Origin: Terriglobia bacterium
GTDB lineage: Bacteria > Acidobacteriota > Terriglobia > Terriglobales > Acidobacteriaceae
NCBI GenBank assembly: GCA_020072645.1
Contig: JAIQGK010000018.1
Span: 38,800-102,799, forward strand
DNA length: 64,000 bases
Direction of reading: 5' to 3'
Shown: one piece after another, positions 35,089-45,321 of the stretch
How the letters are laid out: every line of letters begins with the position of its first letter
Position numbering within the stretch: the first letter of the stretch is position 1
Program-made: the position numbers and the translations under genes
The notes under the pieces: generated by a model
Seen by the model: only the letters and a program-made list of their open reading frames with translations
Told to the model about the DNA's origin: nothing
Databases searched by the model: none

Positions 35089-35324
35089 TTCACCGCAAAG
35101 GGCGCGAAGGTCGCAAAGGAAAATTGGAGATGTAAGGAAGCAACCGAGATCGGGTGATCCGGTGATCGCACGTGATCGGGTGACCGAAAACCAGACAGCA
35201 ATCATAAGCTTCTGGTTTTCTTTCATTTGCTTTTTATCTTTGATCCTTTGCGTCCTTCGCGACCTTTGCGGTGAAATGTTTTTCAGATCATCGGATCACC
35301 GAACTACGCGCGATCACCCGATCC
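35089..35324. repeat. composite nested inverted-repeat structure (two repeat families)
   Basis: Outer family A arms 35089-35120 (ttcaccgcaaagggcgcgaa onward) and 35244-35275 are inverse copies with 30 of 32 positions matching. Family B blocks of about 8-bp period (gatcgggtgatccggtgatc onward) lie at 35148-35185 and, inverted, at 35286-35324. A central hairpin AAAACCAGA / TCTGGTTTT is at 35187-35219. The right B block runs into the 3' end of nuoI and supplies its last codons (RIG-stop). Confidence 0.8.
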
Positions 35325-35838
35325 GCTTTTCCGGCACCATCACCGGCTCTTGTGGAGCCAGTGGCTTGCCGGCGTTGGCGGGCACGGGAACCAGCAGAGC
35401 TTCTTTGCGATAGACCAGATTGCTGGCGTTGAACGTGGCCAGCTTAAAGCCGTGGCCGTGCGTGATGGCGTCTGTGGGACAAGCTTCAACACAATATCCG
35501 CAGAAGATGCAGCGGTTGTAATCGATGTTATAGACCTTGGCATAGCGCTCAGCGCCGCTGATGCGGTTCTCTTCAGTGTTTTCGGCGGCTTCAATGTAAA
35601 TGCAGTTTGAGGGGCACGCGGCCGCGCACAGGAAACAGGCAACGCATTTTTCCAGGCCGTTTTCATCGCGCTGCAACTCATGCAGCCCACGGAAGCGCTC
35701 CTGAAAAACCGCGCCCTCATTCGGCAGCTTTTTGTTGGGATAATCCTCAACAATGGTAGGAGCAAACATCTCCCGCAGGGTCACGGACATTCCCTTCGCG
35801 ATGCCAGCCAGGTCGCCAAAGACACGAAAGATCGACAT
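35314..35838 (-). CDS. nuoI: NADH-quinone oxidoreductase subunit I-like ferredoxin protein
   Basis: 174 residues from ATG 35838. Two 4Fe-4S motifs are intact: CVACFLCAAACP near residue 65 and CIFCGYCVEACP near residue 110, in the NuoI order, carrying electrons in the peripheral arm of complex I. The longer frame to 35874 adds only residues read from a repeat (MCPLWFRI). The extreme C terminus is likewise repeat-derived. No other nuo genes are near, which is unusual because nuoI normally sits in the nuo operon; a second copy or a dispersed operon is possible. Confidence 0.88.
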   Translation of the reverse strand: MSIFRVFGDLAGIAKGMSVTLREMFAPTIVEDYPNKKLPNEGAVFQERFRGLHELQRDENGLEKCVACFLCAAACPSNCIYIEAAENTEENRISGAERYAKVYNIDYNRCIFCGYCVEACPTDAITHGHGFKLATFNASNLVYRKEALLVPVPANAGKPLAPQEPVMVPEKRIG

Positions 35839-35845
35839 GCAGACA

Positions 35846-35851
35846 AGTATA
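35846..35851 (-). promoter_or_regulatory. possible -10 element of nuoI
   Basis: TATACT on the minus strand, 7 nt before ATG 35838, directly downstream of a repeat element. No Shine-Dalgarno. Confidence 0.3.
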
Positions 35852-35857
35852 ATTCGG

Positions 35858-35889
35858 AACCACAAAGGACACAAAGGAGCAAGAAGGGA
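35858..35889. repeat. single 'aaccacaaaggacacaaagg' repeat upstream of nuoI
   Basis: One arm of the family seen paired at 29194-29276; no inverse partner is obvious nearby. It lies immediately upstream of the putative nuoI -10. Confidence 0.5.
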
Positions 35890-35924
35890 GTGGGGGGCAG
35901 CGTGGCGCGATCATCAAAAAATGA

Positions 35925-36716
35925 TCATTTTAGTTGAATCCAGAACTCCAAATGCACCTGCGCCACAAGCTTAGAGATCGCGACTCGATCAACATTCTCC
36001 GGCAGCGGCAAGATAGCGACTGCCTCTTCCACTTCCCTGGCTAAACTTCTTGCGTGAGCCAAAACCCGATCCAGAGTCCACTCTCCACTACGCACTTCAA
36101 TCAGCAAGTCCTTTTCCGGGCGCGGCAGGGTGATGCGTTTATGCGCCATGAGTTCCAGACATTCGTACAGCAGCCGCAGGCCGTGCATGGCGGCCTTAGT
36201 GTCATAGCCGAACTTGCCGATGTACTCTGGCCTCTGTCCTTTTTTACCGCTTCCCTTTTCGCCCGTGAGCCTCTTAAATTGGTCGTCGGCAAATCCAAGA
36301 AATTGTTTGGCTGAGTTGCGCGACAGGAACAGTTCGCGGTTTGCTTGAATCTTCCTCCATGTCTCGGACGCGACTTCCTGCGGTTCAGCAAACAGAAAAT
36401 GCAGAGCCGTGGCATTGCCCTTGGCCGCCATGGCCGCCCATTTACGAAGAGAGTAGAGAGTTACGTCAACATCGTCAGGCCCGTTGCGGCGCTCATCTCC
36501 AGCCGTGGACCAAACGAAGTGTTCGCTGGGATTAAGGCCAAGTGCTTGTTCCTGTTGTTCGACATAAACGCCATAAAGATCGGTGTCATCTGTCTGCCCG
36601 ACTTTGGCGCCATGCAATTCCGAGCCGCCGACAAAGAGGTGAATGAGATTCTTCGGATGGTCAAAGCCGGAGAGCGCAACCAAGTCTAAAAGCGTTCTTT
36701 TGAGTTCTTTTTTCAT
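35925..36716 (-). CDS. predicted nucleotidyltransferase (pol-beta superfamily, COG3541-like)
   Basis: A 263-residue protein. LFVGGSELHGAKVGQTDDTD at residues 27-46 contains the GS...D-x-D pattern of minimal nucleotidyltransferases, and LYGVYVEQQEQ follows. Further on, DVTLYSLRKWAAMAAKGNAT and YDTKAAMHGLRLLYECLELM match the helical part of the COG3541/YcgL-type predicted nucleotidyltransferases. These may modify RNA, protein or small molecules; the target is unknown. Monocistronic by spacing. Confidence 0.72.
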   Translation of the reverse strand: MKKELKRTLLDLVALSGFDHPKNLIHLFVGGSELHGAKVGQTDDTDLYGVYVEQQEQALGLNPSEHFVWSTAGDERRNGPDDVDVTLYSLRKWAAMAAKGNATALHFLFAEPQEVASETWRKIQANRELFLSRNSAKQFLGFADDQFKRLTGEKGSGKKGQRPEYIGKFGYDTKAAMHGLRLLYECLELMAHKRITLPRPEKDLLIEVRSGEWTLDRVLAHARSLAREVEEAVAILPLPENVDRVAISKLVAQVHLEFWIQLK

Positions 36717-37162
36717 CTAGCCCTTTTGAGAAACGCACAGTCCTTCCTGCCCACTTCGCACGCTTATGAAAGCGCTGCTCATGATGGCCGACAAATACCG
36801 CGGATATTACAGATAGGCCAATATCGTGAAATTGTTCCGCCCAGAAATTGGTTACCCTCCGCCCCCAGAACCCTCGCTCACCAAAGCTTTTCCACAACAG
36901 CGTCTTGGTGAACGACTGATGTCCACGCGCCTTGTCGCTCGCCAGGATCATAAACCAACAGTAGGAAAGGAGAATTGTGTGGCCGATCGATTGAGAGGAA
37001 CGGTGATGCAACGAATCATCCAGCGGCAGGTTAGGATTGCGTGCGGTGACTGACGGATAGATGAGCCAGCATCAAGCCCTCTGCTTCAGCTTTTCGCATT
37101 GATGCGGCTGTCATCACAGTTCCGAAGTGGAAATTGCGCGTGGTTCGCGTCATACTATAGAG
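36717..37162. other. intergenic region, no gene recognised
   Basis: About 445 bp between divergent genes. A good Shine-Dalgarno (AAAGGAG, 36967-36973) precedes only a 24-codon frame (GTG 36979 to 37053), too short to support. A TACTAT hexamer at 37153-37158 lies 4 nt before the aceE start. Otherwise nothing seen. Confidence 0.4.
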
Positions 37163-39844
37163 ATGAATGCCAAACCCGCCGCAGCCCTTGAACCTGACCA
37201 CGAGGAAATCCTCGAGTGGATTGAAGCTTTTGATGAAGTTATTGACCAGGAAGGCCCTGGCCAGGGTACCCGCCTGCTGGAAGCCCTTACGCGGCGCGCC
37301 CAACAGTCCGGCGTGGACGTTCCCGTCCATCTGAATACCCCTTATGTCAACACAATTCCTGTCTCGGAAGAGGTTCCCTATCCCGGTGATCGTGCCATGG
37401 AGCGGCGCATCAAGAGCCTGATCCGCTGGAACGCGATGGCCATGGTCCATCGCCAGAACAAGAAAGACCCCGGCATTGGCGGTCACATCTCCACATATTC
37501 TTCTCTGGCTACGCTGCTTGAAGTCGGCTACAACCATTTCTTCTATGCCAACCATGGCGACGAACCGGGCGACTTTGTTTACTTCCAGGGACACGCCTCA
37601 CCGGGCGTTTATGCACGCGCATTTCTTGAAGGGCGACTGACGCAGGAGCAGGTTGAAAATTATCGCCATGAGCTGCGCGACAAGCCGGGCTTGTCGTCAT
37701 ACCCGCACCCGTGGCTGATGCCAAGTTTCTGGCGCTTCCCTACTGTGTCGATGGGACTAGGCCCGCTGAACGCTATCTACCAGGCGCGTTTCATGCGCTA
37801 TCTTGAGAATCGCGGCCTGATCAAGCCGACCCCGCGCAAAGTGTGGGCGTTCATTGGTGACGGTGAAACCGACGAGCCTGAAGTTCTGGGCTCACAGCTG
37901 ACGCTGGCTGCCCGCGAGAAGCTGGATAACCTCATCTTTGTGGTGAACTGCAACCTGCAACGGCTCGACGGCCCCGTTCGCGGCAACGGAAAGATCATCA
38001 ACGAACTGGAAGCTGCCTTCCGCGGCACCGGATGGAATGTAATCAAGGTGCTCTGGGGCTCCGGCTGGGACGAGCTCCTGGCCCGCGACCACTCCGGCAT
38101 GTTGATCAAGCGCATGGAAGAGTGCGTTGACGGCGAGTACCAGGCCTTCAAAGCCAAAGACGGCGCTTATGTGCGCAAGGAGTTTTTCGGAAAATATCCG
38201 GAGACAGCGGCCCTGGTGGCTGACTGGACTGATGACGAGATCTTCCACCTGCAGCGCGGCGGTCTTGATCCGCAAAAGGTCTACAACGCTTACAAGCGAG
38301 CCATGGACCACAAAGGCGGCCCAACGGTGATCCTGGCCAAGACGATCAAGGGCTACGGCCTTGGATCGGCGCAGGCCCGCAACGCCACGCATCAGGAAAA
38401 GAAGATGACCGACGAAGCGCTCACCGCGTTTCGCTCGCGCTTTGAAATTCCCATTCCCGATAAGGCCGCCCAGGAAGGCTCGCTCTACCGGCCACCGGAA
38501 GACAGCCCGGAGATCCAATACCTGCTTGAGCGACGCAAAGAGCTGGGCGGGTTCATGCCCAAACGCGATGCCCGCAAGGGCGTGCGCGGATTCGAAGCCC
38601 CAAGTCTAGAAACTTTCAAGGAATCGCTGGAAGGATCAAAAGGCCGCGCCGTCTCTACCACAATGGGTTTCGTGAGCATGCTGCGCAACCTGATGAAAGA
38701 CCCCAAGGTCGGTAAGCTGGTGGTGCCAATTATTCCCGACGAAGCCCGCACGTTCGGCATGGAGTCAATCATCCGGCAGGTTGGCATTTATGCCAGCCAG
38801 GGCCAGCTTTATAAACCGCACGATGTCGATATGCTGCTCTATTATCGCGAAGCCAAAGAGGGGCAGATATTGGAAGAAGGCATCACTGAAGCCGGATCAA
38901 TGGCCTCTATGACCGCCGCCGGAACCGCATATTCCAATTATCGCGTGCCGATGATCCCATTCTTCACTTATTACTCCATGTTCGGCTTCCAGCGCGTTGG
39001 CGATCTCATCTGGGCATTTGCCGATGCGCGTGGCAAAGGCTTTTTGATGGGCGGCACCGCTGGTCGCACCACGCTGCTGGGCGAAGGCCTGCAACACCAG
39101 GATGGACACAGCACGCTGGTGGCCAGCACGGTCCCAACGTGTGCGATCTACGATCCGGCGTTCGTTTATGAAACCGCCGTCATAGTGCAGGACGGAATTC
39201 GCCGCATGTACCAGGAAGGCGAAGACCGCTTCTACTACATCATGATCTATAACGAAGATTACCCCATGCCGGAAATGCCCAAGGGCGTGGAAGAAGGCAT
39301 TATCAAGGGCATTTACAAGTACAAAGCCGCTGAAGGCAAGAAGGCTGACGTACATCTCTTTGGCAGCGGTCCAATTTTCAATGAAGCCCTAAAGGCCCAG
39401 CAGATTCTCGCAGAAAAATATAGCGTGCAGGCCGATGTATGGAGCGTGACCAGCTACAACGAGTTGCGGCGTGAAGCTCTGACCATAGAGCGCTGGAACC
39501 GCCTGCATCCGGCAGAGAAGCCGAAGCAGCCGTACATCCTCTCTACGCTCGAAAAAGCAAAAGCTGAAGGGCCGATCGTCGCCGCTTCAGATTATATGAA
39601 GGCTATTCCAGACCAGCTGGCGCCCTGGCTCGGCACGCGGCTCGTCACACTGGGAACGGATGGTTTTGGGCGCAGCGATAACCGTGAACACCTGCGCCGG
39701 CACTTTGAGATCAATGCTGCGTCCATCGCTACGGCGGCGCTTTCACGGCTGGCCCGCGATGGAAAATTTGATCCCAAGAAAGCGCAAAAAGCGTTCGCGG
39801 ACCTTGGTGTAAATATAGACAAGGGTGATCCTGCCCGGGCCTAA
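37163..39844 (+). CDS. aceE: pyruvate dehydrogenase E1 component, homodimeric type
   Basis: 893 residues from ATG 37163 (frame open from 37127). Thiamine-diphosphate enzyme that decarboxylates pyruvate and passes the acetyl group to the E2 lipoyl domain. The ThDP motif runs from FIGDGETDEP near residue 232 to VVNCNLQRLDGPV near residue 262. NPI conserved blocks include GHISTYSSLATLLEVGYNHF and ETAVIVQDGIRRMY. Length matches AceE (about 885-900). Neither aceF (E2) nor lpd (E3) follows; the next unit is groESL. A perfect 12-bp hairpin (39888-39915) lies downstream. Confidence 0.95.
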   Translation: MNAKPAAALEPDHEEILEWIEAFDEVIDQEGPGQGTRLLEALTRRAQQSGVDVPVHLNTPYVNTIPVSEEVPYPGDRAMERRIKSLIRWNAMAMVHRQNKKDPGIGGHISTYSSLATLLEVGYNHFFYANHGDEPGDFVYFQGHASPGVYARAFLEGRLTQEQVENYRHELRDKPGLSSYPHPWLMPSFWRFPTVSMGLGPLNAIYQARFMRYLENRGLIKPTPRKVWAFIGDGETDEPEVLGSQLTLAAREKLDNLIFVVNCNLQRLDGPVRGNGKIINELEAAFRGTGWNVIKVLWGSGWDELLARDHSGMLIKRMEECVDGEYQAFKAKDGAYVRKEFFGKYPETAALVADWTDDEIFHLQRGGLDPQKVYNAYKRAMDHKGGPTVILAKTIKGYGLGSAQARNATHQEKKMTDEALTAFRSRFEIPIPDKAAQEGSLYRPPEDSPEIQYLLERRKELGGFMPKRDARKGVRGFEAPSLETFKESLEGSKGRAVSTTMGFVSMLRNLMKDPKVGKLVVPIIPDEARTFGMESIIRQVGIYASQGQLYKPHDVDMLLYYREAKEGQILEEGITEAGSMASMTAAGTAYSNYRVPMIPFFTYYSMFGFQRVGDLIWAFADARGKGFLMGGTAGRTTLLGEGLQHQDGHSTLVASTVPTCAIYDPAFVYETAVIVQDGIRRMYQEGEDRFYYIMIYNEDYPMPEMPKGVEEGIIKGIYKYKAAEGKKADVHLFGSGPIFNEALKAQQILAEKYSVQADVWSVTSYNELRREALTIERWNRLHPAEKPKQPYILSTLEKAKAEGPIVAASDYMKAIPDQLAPWLGTRLVTLGTDGFGRSDNREHLRRHFEINAASIATAALSRLARDGKFDPKKAQKAFADLGVNIDKGDPARA

Positions 39845-39887
39845 GCACCAGCTTTTTCTTAGTCTTACAAGGATATCTCACCTCTCC

Positions 39888-39915
39888 GTAGAGACGTAGT
39901 ACGCTACGTCTCTAC
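39888..39915. repeat. perfect hairpin GTAGAGACGTAG / CTACGTCTCTAC
   Basis: 12-bp perfect stem with a 4-nt TACG loop, 43 bp after the aceE stop, no T run on either side. The form matches widely dispersed 'gtagagacg' palindromes. A shorter related stem occurs inside mutS (CGTAGAG / CTCTACG near 25208-25226). Confidence 0.6.
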
Positions 39916-39972
39916 AAATCCCGTACGCCCAGAATTCTCACTGCATGAGCGTAAGTCACTCAACTTTATCTC

Positions 39973-40002
39973 TTGACAATCCTAAGGCTTTGTTCCTATA
40001 AT
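39973..40002 (+). promoter_or_regulatory. consensus sigma-70 promoter of groESL
   Basis: TTGACA (39973-39978), 18-bp spacer, TATAAT (39997-40002). The best promoter in the window. It is overlapped at its downstream end by the CIRCE element. Confidence 0.88.
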
Positions 40003-40028
40003 TAGCACTCGATAGGAATGAGTGCTAG
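40002..40028. promoter_or_regulatory. CIRCE element (HrcA operator)
   Basis: TTAGCACTC-N9-GAGTGCTAG; 8 of 9 outer positions pair and both half-sites match the CIRCE consensus except the last base. It covers the expected transcription start, so HrcA repression of groESL under normal temperature is expected. Confidence 0.95.
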
Positions 40029-40104
40029 CAACTCCTCCTGTCACCCCCAAAGTACCAGCAATACTAAATCCCAATTTTGAGCATATTTTGAAAGGAGCAG
40101 TCGC

Positions 40105-40446
40105 ATGGCACAGAAGTTGACCCCGCTACATGACCGCGTTGTCATTAAACGGATTCAGGAAACAGAGACGATCCGTGGTGGCATCATCATCCCCGACACC
40201 GCAAAAGAGAAACCGCAGGAAGGCATCGTTATCGCTGCTGGAACCGGCAAGTTTGATAAAGGCCAGACCGTTCCGTTGGCAGTAAAAGAAGGCGACCGCG
40301 TTCTGTTCGGCAAGTATTCCGGATCAGAAATCAAGATTGACGGCGAAGAGCTGCTCATCATGAAGGAAGACGAGATCCTCGGAATCCTGAGCGGATCAAC
40401 CAAGAGCGCAGAGAAGCCCGAAAAAGCCGGCGCAGCAAGACGGTAA
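40105..40446 (+). CDS. groES: co-chaperonin GroES
   Basis: A 113-residue Gro[22 protein letters not shown] at the start, mobile loop [17 protein letters not shown], and the roof motif [20 protein letters not shown]. It caps GroEL. The C terminus has about 15 extra basic residues ([16 protein letters not shown]) beyond the usual 95-97. The Shine-Dalgarno AAAGGAG precedes the ATG. First gene of the CIRCE-controlled operon; groEL follows after 137 bp. Confidence 0.97.
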   Translation: MAQKLTPLHDRVVIKRIQETETIRGGIIIPDTAKEKPQEGIVIAAGTGKFDKGQTVPLAVKEGDRVLFGKYSGSEIKIDGEELLIMKEDEILGILSGSTKSAEKPEKAGAARR

Positions 40447-40499
40447 AGGCAGCCATTGGCCATTAGCTTTTGGCTCTTAGCCTGTTGATTCAAGGCTGA

Positions 40500-42245
<1,746 letters not shown>

Positions 42246-42281
42246 TTTAAATTAGCTCGCTCCAATACAAGCAACACTTCA

Positions 42282-42309
42282 AAGCCCCGCAAAAATGCGG
42301 GGCTTCTTT
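42282..42309 (+). terminator. intrinsic terminator of groESL
   Basis: 9-bp stem AAGCCCCGC / GCGGGGCTT (42282-42290, 42297-42305) with a 6-nt loop, followed by CTTTT. Confidence 0.9.
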
Positions 42310-42315
42310 TGTTTT

Positions 42316-42667
42316 GTAAGTTAAAAATCTTACCGTAAGACAGCTTGCTTCGGTTACTGTGGCTCCCAACAAGCGATAGTACACCTAAAGTATCAAACAG
42401 GAGGTTGCCTTTATCATCTGGCATGGCATTCTGCTGTAGGTCTCGGACATTGATTTTTAATGGTTCCCCCGCAGATACGTCAAATGTCTTGGCGTAGATA
42501 CCCCGCTCGGAATACAGGCGCAAAGTAACGCGATCATCTTCATTGGCTGTGTTCTCGATCATGATGGTGGTCTGAAAACTACCGTCTATGCGCCAGATAG
42601 ATGAACTGGAGCGGATTGGATACGAGGAAAAGGAAGGGCCGACTACATACCCGCACTTTGACTGAAG
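42316..42667 (-). pseudogene. 3'-truncated remnant of a secreted/adhesin-like gene
   Basis: An open frame with protein-like composition (WRIDGSFQTTIMIENTANED, then YSERGIYAKTFDVSAGEPLK and LLFDTLGVLSLVGSHSNRSK) runs from a stop at 42668-42670 towards groEL. It then continues without a proper end through the groEL terminator. No start codon or ribosome site, and the C-terminal part is lost. The end coordinate is approximate. Read as an eroded beta-rich surface protein gene; family unknown. Confidence 0.5.
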
Positions 42668-42715
42668 TTAAAAAGCTCCGCAACAATGCTAGCCCGGCCT
42701 GTGTAGGAGTAAGAT

Positions 42716-43156
42716 CTAGGCTGCCTTGAGTGAAGTCCGGCGGGAGGGACCCATCTTTTGCTCCTCGCTGAAATCGATCAGCAAAGATTCGGCCGAGCGC
42801 AATGACCGGGATGATAAGGTCAAGGTCTGAAGCGCCCCATTCCGCAGGAATTTCACAGTCGGAACCACGGTGACCGAAACAATATCAATGTTGCGAACCG
42901 CAGCCACCGATCGGAAAGATACGTCCGATGGGAAATTGTCTTCGACAGGTTGGCGGCCCAGCGTCAGGAAATGACTGCGCAGAGTTCCCGTTGGAGGCAA
43001 AACCTTATCCATAAAATGGATATTCTTGGCAAAACCTGTTTTCTTGTTGAATAGCTGCCCCTCCACCAGAATCGCAGCCGTATATTTTTCGCCCGCCTCT
43101 TGCGAATACTCTATATGGTTCCATTTTGGAACTAGTATTAGCGGTAATAAGTACAC
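42716..43156 (-). CDS. hypothetical protein, possibly 5'-truncated gene
   Basis: 146 residues from GTG 43156, but the frame is open further upstream almost to the pilQ terminator and lacks a ribosome site. An N-terminal hydrophobic stretch (FVLNLLRNVYLLPLILVPKW if the upstream frame is included) precedes a soluble part with VLPPTGTLRSHFLTLGRQPV and SFRSVAAVRNIDIVSVTVVP. Together with the remnant downstream (42316-42667) it may be one degraded locus. Function unknown. Confidence 0.4.
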   Translation of the reverse strand: MYLLPLILVPKWNHIEYSQEAGEKYTAAILVEGQLFNKKTGFAKNIHFMDKVLPPTGTLRSHFLTLGRQPVEDNFPSDVSFRSVAAVRNIDIVSVTVVPTVKFLRNGALQTLTLSSRSLRSAESLLIDFSEEQKMGPSRRTSLKAA

Positions 43157-43224
43157 ATTTCTAAGTAGGTTCAGTACAAATTCGTAGTAGGTATGAAGCG
43201 GTTGGCCGGTAAGTTCTGCGACAC

Positions 43225-43254
43225 AAAAAAAGCCCGGGGGTAAATCCCCCGGGC
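43225..43254 (-). terminator. intrinsic terminator of the pil operon
   Basis: 9-bp GC stem GCCCGGGGG / CCCCCGGGC (43232-43240, 43246-43254), 5-nt loop, followed on the minus strand by seven Ts. 16 bp beyond the pilQ stop. Confidence 0.92.
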
Positions 43255-43269
43255 ACGCAAATGCGATTA

Positions 43270-45321
43270 CTAGGTTTGAATGATTTTTGGAGTGATAAAG
43301 AAGATTAGCTCTGCGGTTGAGGTATTCACGTTGGTGTGCTTGAACAGATTGCCAAGGAGCGGAATGCTGCCCAGCAACGGTACCTGCGCGATAGCGACGC
43401 TATTCTGCGTCTGAATTACGCCGCCAATCACGACCGTTCCGCCGTCAGAGACCAGCACCTGCGTGGTCGCCTGTTGCGTGTTGAGTGTCGGATTCAATTG
43501 TGAACCGCTCACTCGGCTGAAGTCAGGCACTGTGTTCTCGACATCAACATTCAGGAAGATCGTGTTGTCCGCCGTAATCTGCGGCACCACGGTCAGGCGC
43601 AGGAAAGCTTCCACGTAGGTGACCGTAGGCGGGCCTCCCAACTGTGCCTGCGTCACCACGGGGATACGTGAACCTTGCTTGATCAGCGCGGAAATGTTGT
43701 TCTGGGTAACGATGTGCGGACGCGACAAAATCTTCAACAGTCCGCGGCTTTCCGCCATCGTAAGGATGAAGTCAAGACGGAAACCGTTTGTCGCGGTCGT
43801 GAACTGGATGCCGCTGGTCGGCCCAGTGGCCGGCAGGTTGGAGAACAGCGGAATGGATTTTGAATCGCCCGGTGCAGTGATGAATCGCGGAACCAGGCCG
43901 GTGATATCAATCGGGCTTGCGCCGGTTGCACCTCCCACGGCGCTGTTGCCGCTGCCAAAGCTGGCTCCCAGCTGGGTGCCGATATCGCGGGCAAACGTAC
44001 GCGTGGAAGCTACTACGCGCGCTTCAATCTCCACCTCAGGAGTTTTGCGGTCCAGCATCTTGATAAGTTCCTCAACCTTGGGGAGGACTGAGGGAATGTC
44101 TTCAATGATCAGCGCGTTGCTGCGATCATCGGCCACAACGTCACCGCGGGCGGAAAGAAACTTCTTCACCACCGTCGCCGCGTCTTTGGCGTGACCATAG
44201 CTCAGGTAGCGCGTGATGGTTTGCTTGGGAACGGCCAGGGCTTGCGCATCCTGCTGGGCACGACGAGACTCCGCTTCTGTCTTCATCGTTTCCAGTGTGG
44301 CGATTCTCAGCACGTTGCCCTGCAGGGTGCAGGCCAGTCCGTTGTTATCCAGCACAATCGCCAGAGCCTGGTCCCACGGTACATCGTCCAGAACGATGGT
44401 GACGGAGCCTTTCACGGACGGATCCAGCACAACGTTCAATCCGCTGATCTCGTGGATCAGGCGGAAAAAATCTTTCAGGTCAAGGTCTTTAAAATTCATG
44501 CCAAACGGCTCGCCGGTATAGCGGCCGGTTGTGCAATTGGTGCTGGTCGGTCCGGAAACTGAAACTGTGGTTCCGGCGGGAGTTGACTGAGAGGGCTGCT
44601 GCTGCTGTTGTTGCAATGCCGCATTGATGGCTGCTGGTTCGGCAGCCAGGCTGGCATGCGTGGCGAATGGAGGCTGGTTGATGCTGGGCAGCGCCGGCGC
44701 GGGACCGGCAAAATGTGAAGCCGCCACTTCAGACCTGGAGCGCGTGGCTTCCACCACTTTCTCTTCAGTTTTTGCCACTGCTTTGGCAGGGGCCGGTTCC
44801 GGCGCAGCAGTCCGCGGCGTGGCATCTGCAGTGACTACAGCTTGTTTCATTGCGGGAATTGGAGCTGGCTTGGAAGTCGAGCTGTCACGCATGCTTACAA
44901 CCAGCTTGTTCCCTTCCGGAGCAATCTGGAAATCGCGCATTTGCGCCATGTCCACCACAATGCGGGTCGTCCCTTCCTGGTAGCGCCCCACGCGCACCGA
45001 TTTCACGTCGCCGCTGTTGACTGGAATTTCGCGCGCGCGTCCCTGGAGCACTGAATTCGGGATGTCCACGACAACGCGGTCGGGGTGCGTCAGCTTCATG
45101 GTCTTGGCCGTCATCGGGCCGCTGCCGCTGATCTCGATGTTCAAGCCGTCGCCGCCGCGGGCGACAGAAATCTTGCCAATACGCGTTGTCGCTCCGGGTT
45201 TTTGTGCAGCAGCGCCGTTCTGGTTCGTCACCTGAACGTCGCTCGGTTGCGAAACGGTGTTCGCGGCCATGGCGCTCACGCTGGCCAACAGAACGATTCC
45301 TAGCAGTTGCTTAAGCCTCAT
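43270..45321 (-). CDS. pilQ: type IV pilus secretin PilQ
   Basis: 683 residues from ATG 45321 (GGGGAGA about 9 nt upstream; signal peptide MRLKQLLGIVLLASVSAMAA). Outer-membrane pore of the type IV pilus. An AMIN domain (IEISGSGPMTAKTMKLTHPD onward), an Ala/Pro/Gln-rich linker, the STN/N0 part (LDLKDFFRLIHEISGLNVVL) and NolW-type N1 follow. The C-terminal secretin core has VPLLGSIPLLGNLFKH, the family signature. Last gene of pilMNOPQ, ended by a strong terminator. Confidence 0.94.
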   Translation of the reverse strand: MRLKQLLGIVLLASVSAMAANTVSQPSDVQVTNQNGAAAQKPGATTRIGKISVARGGDGLNIEISGSGPMTAKTMKLTHPDRVVVDIPNSVLQGRAREIPVNSGDVKSVRVGRYQEGTTRIVVDMAQMRDFQIAPEGNKLVVSMRDSSTSKPAPIPAMKQAVVTADATPRTAAPEPAPAKAVAKTEEKVVEATRSRSEVAASHFAGPAPALPSINQPPFATHASLAAEPAAINAALQQQQQQPSQSTPAGTTVSVSGPTSTNCTTGRYTGEPFGMNFKDLDLKDFFRLIHEISGLNVVLDPSVKGSVTIVLDDVPWDQALAIVLDNNGLACTLQGNVLRIATLETMKTEAESRRAQQDAQALAVPKQTITRYLSYGHAKDAATVVKKFLSARGDVVADDRSNALIIEDIPSVLPKVEELIKMLDRKTPEVEIEARVVASTRTFARDIGTQLGASFGSGNSAVGGATGASPIDITGLVPRFITAPGDSKSIPLFSNLPATGPTSGIQFTTATNGFRLDFILTMAESRGLLKILSRPHIVTQNNISALIKQGSRIPVVTQAQLGGPPTVTYVEAFLRLTVVPQITADNTIFLNVDVENTVPDFSRVSGSQLNPTLNTQQATTQVLVSDGGTVVIGGVIQTQNSVAIAQVPLLGSIPLLGNLFKHTNVNTSTAELIFFITPKIIQT

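Noticed and set aside
36979..37053. 24-codon frame with a good Shine-Dalgarno (GTG start)
   Set aside because: Very short, no recognisable peptide, one SD-like site is not enough.
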